Assembly: GCF_900101675.1 (NCBI RefSeq)
Contig: NZ_FNKG01000001.1
Span: 1,657,378 to 1,721,377, forward strand
Reading direction: 5' to 3'
Source of the DNA: Curtobacterium sp. UNCCL20
GTDB taxonomy: Bacteria > Actinomycetota > Actinomycetes > Actinomycetales > Microbacteriaceae
DNA: 64,000 nucleotides
Shown: one piece after another, positions 8,704 through 19,493 of the stretch
How the letters are laid out: the number at the start of each line of letters is the position of its first letter
Numbering within the stretch: position 1 is the first letter of the stretch
Notes under the pieces: generated by a model
Database searches by the model: none
Told to the model about the DNA's origin: nothing
What the model saw: only the letters and a program-made list of their open reading frames with translations
Translations under genes and position numbers: made by a program

Positions 8704-11176
8704 GCGTGCCCCTCCAGGATGTCGATCTCGGCCTGCTCGTCGGACTCGCCGACGTCACCGGCAGCCGCCGGGTCGGTGGTCGCGGCGCCGGCAGCCGCCG
8801 GGCCGGTGGTCGCGGCGCCCGCGCCGGCCTCGGTCCCGTGGTCGGTCGGATCCACGACGTGCGCGGGGACGAGCAGTGCCACCGGGTAGTCGGTGAGCAG
8901 TTCGGACAGGGCGATGCCCCGGGCAGCGGGTACCCGGCGGCCGGTCAGCAGGTCGACGCGGTCGAGCGGAACCGGGTGCACGAGCGTGTCACCCCACCCA
9001 CCGACGCGTCGCAGCCCGATCGGCAGTCGCGTGGCGATCGTCACGGCACCGCCGCGGTCGAAAGCGAGTACGTGGTCGGCTGCGCTCCCGGTGGCCTCGA
9101 GCGCGAGGTACCGGGTGAAGAGCTCCGGGTGGTCGCGTCGGACTCGGAGCGCCCGGCTGGTCACCAGCAGCTTCGCGGCTCCGTCGATCCCGATGCTCGG
9201 CAGGTGCTCCGGGCCGTCGTCGTCCGGCCCGTCGAGTTCGGCGAGGACGTGCCGGCGTTCGGCGTAGTCCACCGCCCGACGGTTGTCCGGGTCGACCAGC
9301 GAGCGGTCCCAGAACTCGGTGCCCTGGTACACGTCTGGGACGCCGGGGGCGGTGAGCTGCACGAGCTTCTGCGCGAGCCCGTTCGACCAGCCCGCAGCGT
9401 CGATCCGTTCGTCGAGCGCGTCGAGCACGGCGACCACGGCGGGATCGTCGAACGCCGCGTCCACGAGCGCGTGCATGCGGCGCTCGAAGTCCTCGTCCGG
9501 TTCAGTCCACGTGGTGCTGTCACCCGCCTCGCGCGAGGCCTTCTCGGCGTAGGCGTGCAGGCGCTCCCGACTTGCGGGGCGTGCACCGACGACCGCCTGC
9601 CAGAGCAGGTCCGCCAGCACGGCGTCCTCGAGCGGTGCGAGGGACTGCAGTCGTTCCAGCGCGGTCGCCCACTCCGGCGCGATCTCGGCGAGGACGGCGA
9701 TGCGCGCGCGGGTGTCCTCGCTGCGCTTCGTGTCGTGCGTCGTGAGCGTCGTCATCGTGTGCGGCCAGCTGCCGAGCCGATCGCGCTGAGCCTGGTGGAA
9801 GTCCGCGACGGACACCGAGAACACGCTCGGGTCGCCACCGACCTCGCTCAGGCTGGTCAGGCGCGACGTCCGGTAGAACGCGGTGTCCTCGACGCCCTTC
9901 GCCATCACCATGCCGCTGGTCTGCTGCAGGCGGATCGCGGCGGCGTTCGACGGGTCGACGAGCGCCGGGGCGATCCGGTCGATCACGTCGTCGAGGTCCG
10001 GGCGGGCCTCGGCGGCGCGTTCGAGTGCGTCGATGAGGTGGTGCGCTCCCTCGGGGAGGTACGTCCGGTAGACGTCGAACGAGGCGACGACCTCGGCCAG
10101 CGCGTCAACGACCCGCTCGTGCGGGAACCCGTCGGTGACCGGAGCCAGCAGTCGGGCGAGTCGTTCGACCTCGCTGCCGAGGATGCCGTCCGCGATGCCG
10201 CGACGGGTGTCGTGCGTGAGCTGCTGCCAGTCGGTCGGTTCGGCGCCGGACGCAGCGGTCAGCGTTTCCTCGCCGGCGGGGTCGACGAAGACGCGGTCGA
10301 GCACCCCGAGGGCGTCGTACCCGGTCGTACCGTCGACCGGCCAGGAGCTCGGCAGCTGCTCACCGGGCTCGAGGATCTTCTCGACGAGCGTGTAGGCGCC
10401 GCCGGTCAGCCCGGCGAGGTCCTGCAGGTACCCGGCGGGGTCGTACAGGCCGTCCGGGTGGTCGATGCGGAGGCCGTCGACCAGCCCGTCGCGGAACCAG
10501 CCCCCGATCGTGTCGTGCGACGCCGCGAACACCTCGGGTTCTTCCACGCGGATGGCCGCGAGGGTGTTCACCGCGAAGAACCGGCGGTAGTTCAGCTCGT
10601 GGTCGGCCCGCTTCCAGTGCACGAACTCGTAGTGCTGCCTGGCGTGGACGGCCTCGACCGTGTCGCCGTCGTGCACCGTGCCCGGAGCAGTCGGGTACGC
10701 CGTGTCGCCGAGGTACAGGCGCCCGTCGCGGAGTTCGACCGCGTCGAGGAGCCGGTCGTCGAGCACCGGCACGCGGAGCCTGCCGTCGCCGGCCTGCCAG
10801 TCGACGTCGAACGCCCAGGCGACGGGGGAGTCCTGCCCGTGCTCGAGCAGGGACCACCACCACGGGTTCGACTCGGGGGTGGCGACACCGACGTGGTTCG
10901 GCACGACGTCGACCAGGACGCCGAGTCCTGCGGTGTGCGCGGCCTCGGCGAGCGCCCGGAGCGCGTCGTCGCCGCCGCGCTCGGTGTCGACGTGGCTGTG
11001 GTCGACGACGTCGTAACCGTGCTGCGAGCCCGGTTCGGCCTGCAGCACCGGCGACAGGTACAGCCAGTCGGCGCCGAGGTCACGCACGTAACCGACGACG
11101 TCCTGCGCCTGCCGGAGGTCGAAGTCCGGCGTGACCTGCAGTCGGTAGGTGGATGCCGGGGTGCGGCGTTCGGCCA

Positions 11177-11177
<1 letters not shown>
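8700..11177 (-). CDS. treY: Malto-oligosyltrehalose synthase
   Basis: 825-residue GH13 enzyme that isomerises the reducing-end alpha-1,4 linkage of maltodextrins to alpha,alpha-1,1, making maltooligosyl-trehalose. It starts '[24 protein letters not shown]' as TreY proteins do, with '[11 protein letters not shown]' and '[17 protein letters not shown]' carrying the conserved barrel motifs and nucleophile. Near the C-terminus a run of about 25 residues is Ala/Gly/Thr-rich with a repeated '[18 protein letters not shown]' type segment. ATG 11177 overlaps the glgX stop (TGATG), and the 3' end overlaps treZ (ATGA). Confidence 0.96.
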
Positions 11178-13411
<2,234 letters not shown>

Positions 13412-13539
13412 GCGGTCCTCCAGATGTGGGTTTCGCCAACTTATCGGCGGGGGCCGTCCGCGTCCGCAGACAAGCCCCCTCCGTGGACGGTTCCCGGACG
13501 AAGCAGCCTGTGGAGGAACGGGCGAGTAGCCTCCGCCGC

Positions 13540-13863
13540 ATGGCCAACATCGTGTCGCAGATCGCAGAGAAGGTACGCCCGGTGGGCGTGTCCACGAACT
13601 ACGGGGAGCCGGTCGAGGTCGGTGACCAGACCCTCATCCCGGTGTCCCTCGGCTGGTTCGGGTTCGGCGGTGGCGGGGACGGCGACGAGAACGGCGGCGG
13701 TGGCGGCGGCGCCGTCTCCATCCCGATCGGCGCCTACGTCCGCCGTCCCGGCAAGGACCTCGAGTTCGAGCCGAACCTCATCTCCCTGATGGCCGTCAGC
13801 ATCCCGGTCATCTGGGTGACCGGCACCGTCCTGCGCAAGCTGGTGCGCGTCCTCAAGAAGTGA
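13540..13863 (+). CDS. GerW/YtfJ-like family protein
   Basis: 107 residues: 'YGEPVEVGDQTLIPVSLGWFGFGGGG' followed by a Gly-rich loop and 'AVSIPIGAYVRR' is the GerW (YtfJ) family layout, originally named from Bacillus spores but widespread in non-sporulating actinobacteria, where its role is unknown. The last third is a hydrophobic stretch (about 83-99) ending in 'LVRVLKK', a possible membrane anchor. ATG 13540 sits exactly 7 nt after TAGCCT (13527-13532), suggesting a leaderless mRNA. A family-A hairpin follows immediately. Confidence 0.82.
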   Translation: MANIVSQIAEKVRPVGVSTNYGEPVEVGDQTLIPVSLGWFGFGGGGDGDENGGGGGGAVSIPIGAYVRRPGKDLEFEPNLISLMAVSIPVIWVTGTVLRKLVRVLKK

Positions 13864-13867
13864 CCCA

Positions 13868-13917
13868 CTGACGGCCTGGAGGCACGTGGCGGCCTCGCCA
13901 CGCGCCTCCAGGCCGTC
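13868..13917. terminator. Family-A hairpin terminator
   Basis: Arms of about 21 bp (ACGGCCTGGAGGCACGTGGC and its near-complement) begin 5 bp after the gerW-like stop and end about 50 bp before the TPP riboswitch, insulating the two units. Confidence 0.78.
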
Positions 13918-13969
13918 GTCATGGTCGCGTCACGTGCGCGTGGGACGCGTCTAGACTGGCCAGACACAC

Positions 13970-14056
13970 ACGGGAGTCCGGAACCACCGGGCTGAGAGGG
14001 AGCGAACGGCGCTCCGACCGTCGAACCTGATCCGGATCATGCCGGCGCAGGGAGGA
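13970..14056 (+). ncRNA. TPP (THI-element) riboswitch
   Basis: Conserved TPP aptamer blocks are visible in order: GGGAGTCC, then CCGGGCTGAGAGGG (13987-14000 region), then GAACCTGATCCGGATCATGCCGGCGCAGGGAG ending near 14054 (the CTGATC-ATGCCGGCG core is diagnostic). The ATG of the downstream ykoE gene is only about 12 nt after the aptamer, and its GGAGGAG ribosome site overlaps the 3' strand of P1, so control is probably at translation initiation: thiamine pyrophosphate binding would hide the site. Confidence 0.92.
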
Positions 14057-14065
14057 GTCAGAGTC

Positions 14066-14704
14066 ATGTCTGCAGGCAATCTCACCGCCACACCGTCGAT
14101 CGCCAGGCGCTCGCTGCGCTGGCGGGTCGTCGACATCGTCGTCGCGAGCGTCCTCGCCGTCGCGCTCGGCGTCGTCTTCCGGGTCTGGGAGTTCGGCTAC
14201 GAGCCGCTCAGTGCGCTGATGGCGCTGGTGCTCCCGGGCACGCAGGCACTGTTCGGCGGGGTCTGGCTGCTCGCCGGACCCGTCGTCGCGATCGTCGTCC
14301 GGAAGCCCGGAGCCGCGCTCTACGGCGAGATCGTCGCCGCCTCGGTCGAGGCCCTGTTCGGGACCCAGTGGGGCTGGGGCACACTCGAAGCGGGCCTCGT
14401 GCAGGGCCTCGGGGCGGAGCTCGTCCTCGCGCTCTTCCTGTACCGGGTGTACCGCCTGCCGGTCGTCGTGCTCGCCGGTGCCGCCGCCGGGCTCGCGCTC
14501 GGCATCAACGACAGCATCATCTGGTACGCCGGACTCGACGCCGGGTTCAAGGCCGTCTACATCGTCTCGGCCGTGGTGTCGGGCGCGGTGATCGCCGGAC
14601 TCGGTTCGTGGTTCCTCGTGCGGGCGCTCGCCGGTACCGGGGTCCTGTCGTCCTTCGCCGCGGGTCGTGAGCACTCGAGGCGTCGGACCAGCGCCGTCGC
14701 GTGA
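14066..14704 (+). CDS. ykoE: ECF transporter substrate-specific component, YkoE family
   Basis: 212-residue integral membrane S component of an energy-coupling-factor importer. About five to six hydrophobic helices are visible, and the 'FRVWEFGYEPLSALMALVLPGTQALFGGVWLLAGPVVA' region matches YkoE, the thiamine/hydroxymethylpyrimidine-type S protein. The start at 14066 lies directly after the TPP riboswitch, with GGAGGAG about 8 nt upstream. The stop overlaps the GTG of the ATPase gene (GTGA). The basic C-terminal tail is cytoplasmic by inference. The riboswitch supports a thiamine-precursor substrate. Confidence 0.9.
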   Translation: MSAGNLTATPSIARRSLRWRVVDIVVASVLAVALGVVFRVWEFGYEPLSALMALVLPGTQALFGGVWLLAGPVVAIVVRKPGAALYGEIVAASVEALFGTQWGWGTLEAGLVQGLGAELVLALFLYRVYRLPVVVLAGAAAGLALGINDSIIWYAGLDAGFKAVYIVSAVVSGAVIAGLGSWFLVRALAGTGVLSSFAAGREHSRRRTSAVA

Positions 14705-16515
14705 CCGTCGTGTCCTCGCCGTCGTCCGTCCGCCGGGGCACGGCTACGCCCGCGGCGCGCATCGTGTTCGACGGCTGGGGGTGGCGGTACGCCGACCGTG
14801 ACGCGTGGGCGGTCCGGGGCGTCGACCTGATCGTCGAGCCCGGGGAACGGGTCGCGATCGTCGGGCCGTCCGGGGCCGGGAAGTCGACGCTGCTCCGGGC
14901 GGTCGCGGCCGTGCTGCCCGACGAACCCGACGACACCGACGACACCGCTGCCTCGGTTGCGGGCACGGTCCTCGTGGACGGTGTCGATCCCCGGACGGTC
15001 CGCGGGCGTGTCGGACTCGTCATGCAGGACCCCGAGGCCCATACCGTGATGTCCCGCATCGGCGACGACGTGGCCTTCGGCTGCGAGAACGCGGGGGTCC
15101 CGCCCGCGGAGATCTGGGAGCGTGTCGTGTCGGCGCTCGACGTCGTCGGGCTCGACCTGCCGCTCGACCGGTCGACGACGATGCTCTCCGGCGGGCAGCG
15201 GCAGCGGCTGGCGTTGGCGGGCGTGCTCGCGATGCGGCCGGGAGCCCTCGTGCTCGACGAACCGTGCGCGAACCTCGACCCGGCCGGCGTCTCGCAGGTG
15301 CACGATGCCGTGCGGGCGCTGCTCGGAGAGACGGGGGCCACCCTGCTCGTGGTCGAGCACCGGATCGGCACGTGGCTCGACCTGGTGGACCGGCTCGTGC
15401 TGCTGGAGCCCGCGGGGGGAGTGGTGGCGGACGGGGTGCCGGCGGAGGTGCTGGCCTCGCACGGTGCGGCGTTGACGGCCGCCGGTGTGTGGGTGCCCGG
15501 ATCGGAGCCGGCTCGTGGTGCTGCGCGGGGCCGTCGTCGCCCGGCGCGAGCGGGTCGAATACCAGGGTCGGGCGGCGGGGAGACCGCGGGATTCCGCCCG
15601 CTCGGCGGCGCGGGGCGAGCGGGTCAAAAACCAGGGTCGGGCGGCGGGGGGACCGCGGGATTCCGCCCGCTCGGCGAGGCGCTCGGCGGCGCTCGGGTGG
15701 ACGCGCTCGGCGACGCGCTCGGCGACGCGGCGGCCGAGCTGCTCGTGGCGCGGGGGCTGGGGACCGCGCGGGGGAAGCGGCAGCCCGTGGGAAGCGGGAT
15801 CGACCTCGACGTACGGGCGGGGCAGGTCATCGCGGTCACGGGGCCGAACGGCGTCGGCAAGTCCACGCTCGGCCTCACGCTCGCCGGACTCCTCCGACCC
15901 GCTGCCGGCGAGCTCCGGGCGACCCCCGTGCTGCGCGACGACGCCGGGGACACCCCTGTGGCGTGGACGAGCCGGCAGCTGGCCGCCCGCATCGGCACCG
16001 TCTTCCAGGACCCCGAGCACCAGTTCGTCGCCCGCACCGTCCGCGAGGAACTGGCCGTCGGTCCCCGCGCCCTCGGCCAGCCGGACGTCGACGAGCGGGT
16101 CGACGAGCTGCTCGACGCCTTCGGTCTCACACACCTGGCGGACGCCAACCCCTTCACGCTGTCCGGAGGGGAGCAGCGGCGGCTCGCGATCGGGACGGTG
16201 GTGGCCTCGCGGCCGCCGGTGATCGTGCTCGACGAACCGACGTCCGGGCAGGACCGCGCGACCTGGCAGGCCGTCGTCGATCGGCTCGGCGCGCTCGCCG
16301 ACGAGGGGACGGCCATCGTGGCGATCACGCACGACCGTGACCTCGTCCGGGCGCTCGACGCCGACGAGGTCGTCCTCGGCGAGCGCGGAGCGGACCCCGT
16401 CCGACCGGACCCGACCACCGAGCTCGCCCCACCGGACCCGGCCACCGAGCCCGCCCCACCGGACCCGGCCACCGAGCCCGTCCGGGCGGACCCGACCACG
16501 GAGGTTCGACGGTGA
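14701..16515 (+). CDS. ykoD: Fused two-domain ECF ATPase (YkoD-like)
   Basis: 604 residues with two complete ABC ATPases. Domain 1: Walker A 'GPSGAGKST' near residue 57, signature 'LSGGQRQRLALAG', Walker B 'ALVLDEP'. Domain 2: Walker A 'GPNGVGKST' near 381, signature 'LSGGEQRRLAIG', Walker B 'VIVLDEPTSG'. It energises the YkoE/YkoC membrane pair. The GTG start overlaps ykoE; the stop overlaps ykoC (GTGA). Two features are odd: the inter-domain linker (about residues 283-325) is encoded by two in-frame copies of the family-B palindrome, and the C-terminus is four 9-residue repeats of the type APPDPATEP. Confidence 0.93.
   Translation: MTVVSSPSSVRRGTATPAARIVFDGWGWRYADRDAWAVRGVDLIVEPGERVAIVGPSGAGKSTLLRAVAAVLPDEPDDTDDTAASVAGTVLVDGVDPRTVRGRVGLVMQDPEAHTVMSRIGDDVAFGCENAGVPPAEIWERVVSALDVVGLDLPLDRSTTMLSGGQRQRLALAGVLAMRPGALVLDEPCANLDPAGVSQVHDAVRALLGETGATLLVVEHRIGTWLDLVDRLVLLEPAGGVVADGVPAEVLASHGAALTAAGVWVPGSEPARGAARGRRRPARAGRIPGSGGGETAGFRPLGGAGRAGQKPGSGGGGTAGFRPLGEALGGARVDALGDALGDAAAELLVARGLGTARGKRQPVGSGIDLDVRAGQVIAVTGPNGVGKSTLGLTLAGLLRPAAGELRATPVLRDDAGDTPVAWTSRQLAARIGTVFQDPEHQFVARTVREELAVGPRALGQPDVDERVDELLDAFGLTHLADANPFTLSGGEQRRLAIGTVVASRPPVIVLDEPTSGQDRATWQAVVDRLGALADEGTAIVAITHDRDLVRALDADEVVLGERGADPVRPDPTTELAPPDPATEPAPPDPATEPVRADPTTEVRR
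15546..15605. repeat. Family-B element inside the ykoD coding sequence (copy 5)
   Basis: GCGAGCGGGTCGAATACC...GGGATTCCGCCCGCTCGGC reads through as part of the Gly/Arg-rich linker between the ATPase domains. The insertion keeps the frame. Confidence 0.75.
15615..15675. repeat. Family-B element inside the ykoD coding sequence (copy 6)
   Basis: A second copy lies 69 bp after copy 5, nearly identical over its centre and 3' half, giving a tandem pair that encodes 'GSGGGGTAGFRPLG' as a near-repeat of the preceding segment. Confidence 0.78.
16399..16506. repeat. 27-bp in-frame tandem repeat, four units, at the ykoD C-terminus
   Basis: Four 27-bp units start at 16399, 16426, 16453 and 16480; the two middle units are identical. 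Each encodes nine residues (APPDPATEP type), forming a Pro/acidic tail after the second ATPase domain. Confidence 0.88.
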
Positions 16516-17336
16516 CCGCCCCCGGGACCGCAGCGGACCCGCTCGGGCGACCCGCGCCTCCAGGCCGTGGCGTCGGCCCCGTCCCGACCCCGCGCGGTGT
16601 GCGCGGCGTTCAACCGGTCGCCTCGCTGCTGGGCGTGCTCGCGCTCGGCGTCTGCCTCGTCCTGAGCCTCGACGTCGTCTCGGCGGCCGTCGCACTGGCG
16701 CTCGAACTCGCACTCGTGCCGCTGCTGCGGATCCCACCGCGGACGCTGCTGCTGCGGACCTCGCCGGTGCTCGTGGCGGTGCCGCTGACGGCGCTGAGCA
16801 TCGCGCTGTACGGGAAGCCGTCCGGTCGGGAGTGGTTCGACCTCGGGTTCGCGCACGTGACCGACGGGTCGCTGACGCTCGCGCTGGCGACGGCGCTCCG
16901 GGTGCTCGCGGTGGGGCTGCCCGCCGTGGTGCTGTTCATCCGGGTCGACCCGACGGACCTCGCGGACGGACTCGCCCAGCTGCTGCGCCTCCCGGCACGC
17001 TTCGTGCTCGGGGCGCTCGCGGCGATCCGGATGGTGACGCTGCTCGGCGACGACTGGCGGCAGCTCGGGATGGCGCGCCGTGCTCGCGGCGTGGCCGACA
17101 CCGGGCGGCTGCGACGTGGCGCATCGATGGCGTTCGCGTTGCTCGTGCTGGCGCTCCGGCGTGCGACGACCCTGGCGGTGGCGATGGAGTCGCGGGGGTT
17201 CGGGGCTCCCGGCAAGCGGACGTGGGCGCGGACGGCGCGGTTCGCGGGGCCGGAGTGGGCGATGGTCGCGGTGCTCGTCGGGATCGGGGCGGTGTCGATC
17301 GCGGTCGCGGTGTGCGTGGGGACGTGGCGTGTCTGA
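16512..17336 (+). CDS. ykoC: ECF transporter transmembrane component T (YkoC-like)
   Basis: 274 residues. It spans the membrane several times and couples the ATPase to the S component. The EcfT signature 'AMESRGFGAPGKRTW' (the A-R-G motif class) is near residue 227, and 'IRMVTLLGDDWRQLGMARRARG' is the coupling-helix region. The GTG start overlaps ykoD as GTGA. The first about 35 residues are Pro/Gly-rich and include half of a family-A element ('RPAPPGRGVGP'), so the true domain begins near 'GVQPVASLLGV'. The next gene overlaps its 3' end by 8 nt. Confidence 0.88.
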   Translation: MTAPGTAADPLGRPAPPGRGVGPVPTPRGVRGVQPVASLLGVLALGVCLVLSLDVVSAAVALALELALVPLLRIPPRTLLLRTSPVLVAVPLTALSIALYGKPSGREWFDLGFAHVTDGSLTLALATALRVLAVGLPAVVLFIRVDPTDLADGLAQLLRLPARFVLGALAAIRMVTLLGDDWRQLGMARRARGVADTGRLRRGASMAFALLVLALRRATTLAVAMESRGFGAPGKRTWARTARFAGPEWAMVAVLVGIGAVSIAVAVCVGTWRV

Positions 17337-17871
17337 CCCGGGTGCGCACGGCCTGGCGGACTCCGTCGCGGCTGCTGCGGCCGGCGCTGCGACCGCCCGG
17401 GGGGACCGGCGCGTCGTGGTGCTCATCGACGGACGCTCCGGCACCGGCAAGACGACCCTCGGTGATGCCGTCGCCGAGCGGCTCGGGGCGCAGGTCGCGC
17501 ACCTCGACAGCGTCTACCCGGGCTGGGACGGCTTGCGGGCTGCGGCGGACGCGGTCGTGACCGACGTGCTCGGCGGCCCGTCCGGCTACCGGCGGTGGGA
17601 CTGGGGCACCTCGCGGCAGGCCGACTGGACCGCCGTCGACCCCGACCTGCCGATCGTCGTCGAGGGGTGCGGCGCGCTCTCCAGGGCGTCGGCGCCGCTC
17701 GCGTCGTTGCGGGTGTGGCTCGAGGCGGACGACGACGTGCGGTGGGACCGGGCGATCGGCCGGGACGGCGAGGTGTTCGCGCGGGAGTGGGAGCGCTGGG
17801 CCGCCCAGGAGCGGGCGTTCATCGCGGCCGAGGACCCGGCGGCGCTGGCGGACGTGGTGCTGCGGACGTAG
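17329..17871 (+). CDS. P-loop nucleoside/uridine-kinase-like protein
   Basis: 180 residues beginning at GTG 17329, inside the last codons of ykoC. Walker A 'GRSGTGKTTL' follows a strand 'VVVLIDG', then 'HLDSVYPGWDGL' and 'WDWGTSRQADW', the arrangement of uridine-kinase-like P-loop proteins; 'VVEGCGAL' is the second strand. It is the last gene of the riboswitch-led operon, so a role in salvage phosphorylation of the imported vitamin precursor is possible (inference from position only). Confidence 0.75.
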   Translation: MSDPGAHGLADSVAAAAAGAATARGDRRVVVLIDGRSGTGKTTLGDAVAERLGAQVAHLDSVYPGWDGLRAAADAVVTDVLGGPSGYRRWDWGTSRQADWTAVDPDLPIVVEGCGALSRASAPLASLRVWLEADDDVRWDRAIGRDGEVFAREWERWAAQERAFIAAEDPAALADVVLRT

Positions 17872-17949
17872 CTGGGGTGTTCCCGGCCGTAGCGGGGCGT
17901 TCCCGGACGTCGGGGGTGTTCCCGGACGTCGGGGTGTTCCCGGACGTCG
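17872..17949. repeat. 17-18 bp direct repeats (GTGTTCCCGGACGTCGG)
   Basis: Four head-to-tail imperfect units follow the kinase stop and run into a hairpin. No coding potential is seen. Confidence 0.75.
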
Positions 17950-17953
17950 CGTT

Positions 17954-18009
17954 TCGCGCTGAGCGACAGTTCTCGGGCGTCTGGCCGCAAGAACTGTCGC
18001 TCAGCGCGA
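17954..18009. terminator. Perfect 20-bp stem hairpin between convergent genes
   Basis: TCGCGCTGAGCGACAGTTCT (17954-17973) pairs perfectly with 17990-18009 around a 16-nt loop. It separates the ykoEDC/kinase operon from the convergent MHS transporter whose stop is at 18018. Confidence 0.8.
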
Positions 18010-18017
18010 GTCTCGGC

Positions 18018-19391
18018 TCACACGCGCGACCGCGCCGCGCGACCGCGCACGCGCGACCGCGCCCGCCGCGCCTCCGCCCGCGGATCCACCGCGAACACCG
18101 CCGCCACGATGCTCAGCACCGCGTACACCCCGAGGTACGCGCACAGGATCCACGGCGAGCCCCCGCCCACCTCGACGAACACGGCCGCCAACAGCGGCGT
18201 CAGCCCCACCGAGAAGATCGACCCGATCTGGTACCCGAGCGACATCCCCGAGTACCGCCGCCCGGTCGGGAACTGCTCGGCGAACCAGGCGGCCTGCGGC
18301 CCGTAGATGCTGTCGTGGAAGACGCACATCCCGATCAGCGCGACGAGCGGCAGCAGCACGAGCGGCCCGGCATCGAGGAACGCGAAGAACGGCCAGATGA
18401 GCACCGCGATCCCCGCGGCCGACCAGATGGTGAGCACCCGTCGACCGACCCGGTCGGACAGCCACCCCCAGAAGGGCGTCGAGACGAGCGACACCGCCGA
18501 GATGACGAGGACCGCCTGCAGCCCCGCCTCCGCTCCCTCGGGTCCGCGGACGGCGCCGAGGTAGGTCAGCGAGTACGTCGTCAGGATCGAGTACAGCGCC
18601 GGTTGCACGAGCCGCAGCCCCGCGGTGACGAGGATCGACCGCGGGCTGCGCCGGATCGCCTCCCACACCGGGAACCGCTCGACGCGTCCGGAGTCGCGCA
18701 GCTCCTGGAACACGGGCGCATCCTGCACACCGAGCCGGATGACGAGCCCGACGGCGACGATCACGGCGGAGAACAGGAACGGCAGCCGCCAGCCCCAGGC
18801 CAGGAACACCTCGTTGCCGAGCACCGACCGCACCAGCGTGAACACGCCGGTGGCGAGGAGCATCCCGCCCGCCGAACCCATCTGCGTGAACGCCCCGAAC
18901 AACCCGCGGTGCCGCTCCGGTGCGTGCTCGACGGACAGCAGCGCGGACCCGCCCCACTCGGCGCCAGCGGCGACGCCCTGCAGCAGCCGCAGGAACACGA
19001 GCGCCACGACGGCACCGACCCCGATGGTCGCCGCCGACGGGATGGCCCCGATGAGCGTCGACGCGATCCCCATCAGCACGAGCGACGCGACGAGCAGCTT
19101 CTTCCGCCCGATCCGGTCGCCGAGGTGGCCGGCGATCACGCCGCCGAGCGGCCTGGCGACGAAGCCGACGCCGTACGTCGCGAACGACGCGATGACGCCG
19201 ACGGCCGGCGTCACGGACGGGAAGAAGGTGGGTGCGAAGACGAGGGCCGACGCCGTCGCGTACAGGTAGAAGTCGTAGTACTCGACGGTCGTCCCGACGA
19301 AGGACGCCAAGGCGACACGACGTCGGGTCGCGGTGGTCGACGGTGCGGTGGGACGGACGGGAGGCGCGGCTGCGGTGGTCGGCGTCGGCAT
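18018..19391 (-). CDS. MFS transporter, metabolite:H+ symporter (MHS) type
   Basis: 457 residues with about 12 hydrophobic segments. 'ASFVGTTVEYYDFYLYATASALVF' near the N-terminus and 'GHLGDRIGRKKLL' (loop 2-3) are MHS-family marks shared with ProP, KgtP and ShiA; 'GAEWGGSALL' is the TM4 signature. Members take up organic acids, osmolytes or aromatic acids by proton symport. It is divergent from a flavin monooxygenase/acyl-CoA-dehydrogenase-like pair 100 bp away, so it may import their substrate (inference). The C-terminal tail is Arg-rich and cytoplasmic. Confidence 0.88.
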   Translation of the reverse strand: MPTPTTAAAPPVRPTAPSTTATRRRVALASFVGTTVEYYDFYLYATASALVFAPTFFPSVTPAVGVIASFATYGVGFVARPLGGVIAGHLGDRIGRKKLLVASLVLMGIASTLIGAIPSAATIGVGAVVALVFLRLLQGVAAGAEWGGSALLSVEHAPERHRGLFGAFTQMGSAGGMLLATGVFTLVRSVLGNEVFLAWGWRLPFLFSAVIVAVGLVIRLGVQDAPVFQELRDSGRVERFPVWEAIRRSPRSILVTAGLRLVQPALYSILTTYSLTYLGAVRGPEGAEAGLQAVLVISAVSLVSTPFWGWLSDRVGRRVLTIWSAAGIAVLIWPFFAFLDAGPLVLLPLVALIGMCVFHDSIYGPQAAWFAEQFPTGRRYSGMSLGYQIGSIFSVGLTPLLAAVFVEVGGGSPWILCAYLGVYAVLSIVAAVFAVDPRAEARRARSRVRGRAARSRV

Positions 19392-19439
19392 GCCTCAGGA
19401 GCATGGTCGGGTCCAGGGCCGTGGGGAACACCCCGCGTA

Positions 19440-19466
19440 ACGGGAGGTCACGTCGGGGCCTCCCGT
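19440..19466. promoter_or_regulatory. Inverted repeat in the MHS / monooxygenase divergent region
   Basis: ACGGGAGG and CCTCCCGT are separated by 11 bp, about 30 bp before the monooxygenase start. It could be a regulator site or a leader hairpin; no regulator gene is adjacent. Confidence 0.4.
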
Positions 19467-19493
19467 GACGGCAGCGCGACGAACATGGTCTGC

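Noticed and set aside
19440..19466. Known riboswitch upstream of the monooxygenase
   Set aside because: Only a single short stem is visible; none of the conserved SAM, cobalamin or FMN aptamer blocks could be found.
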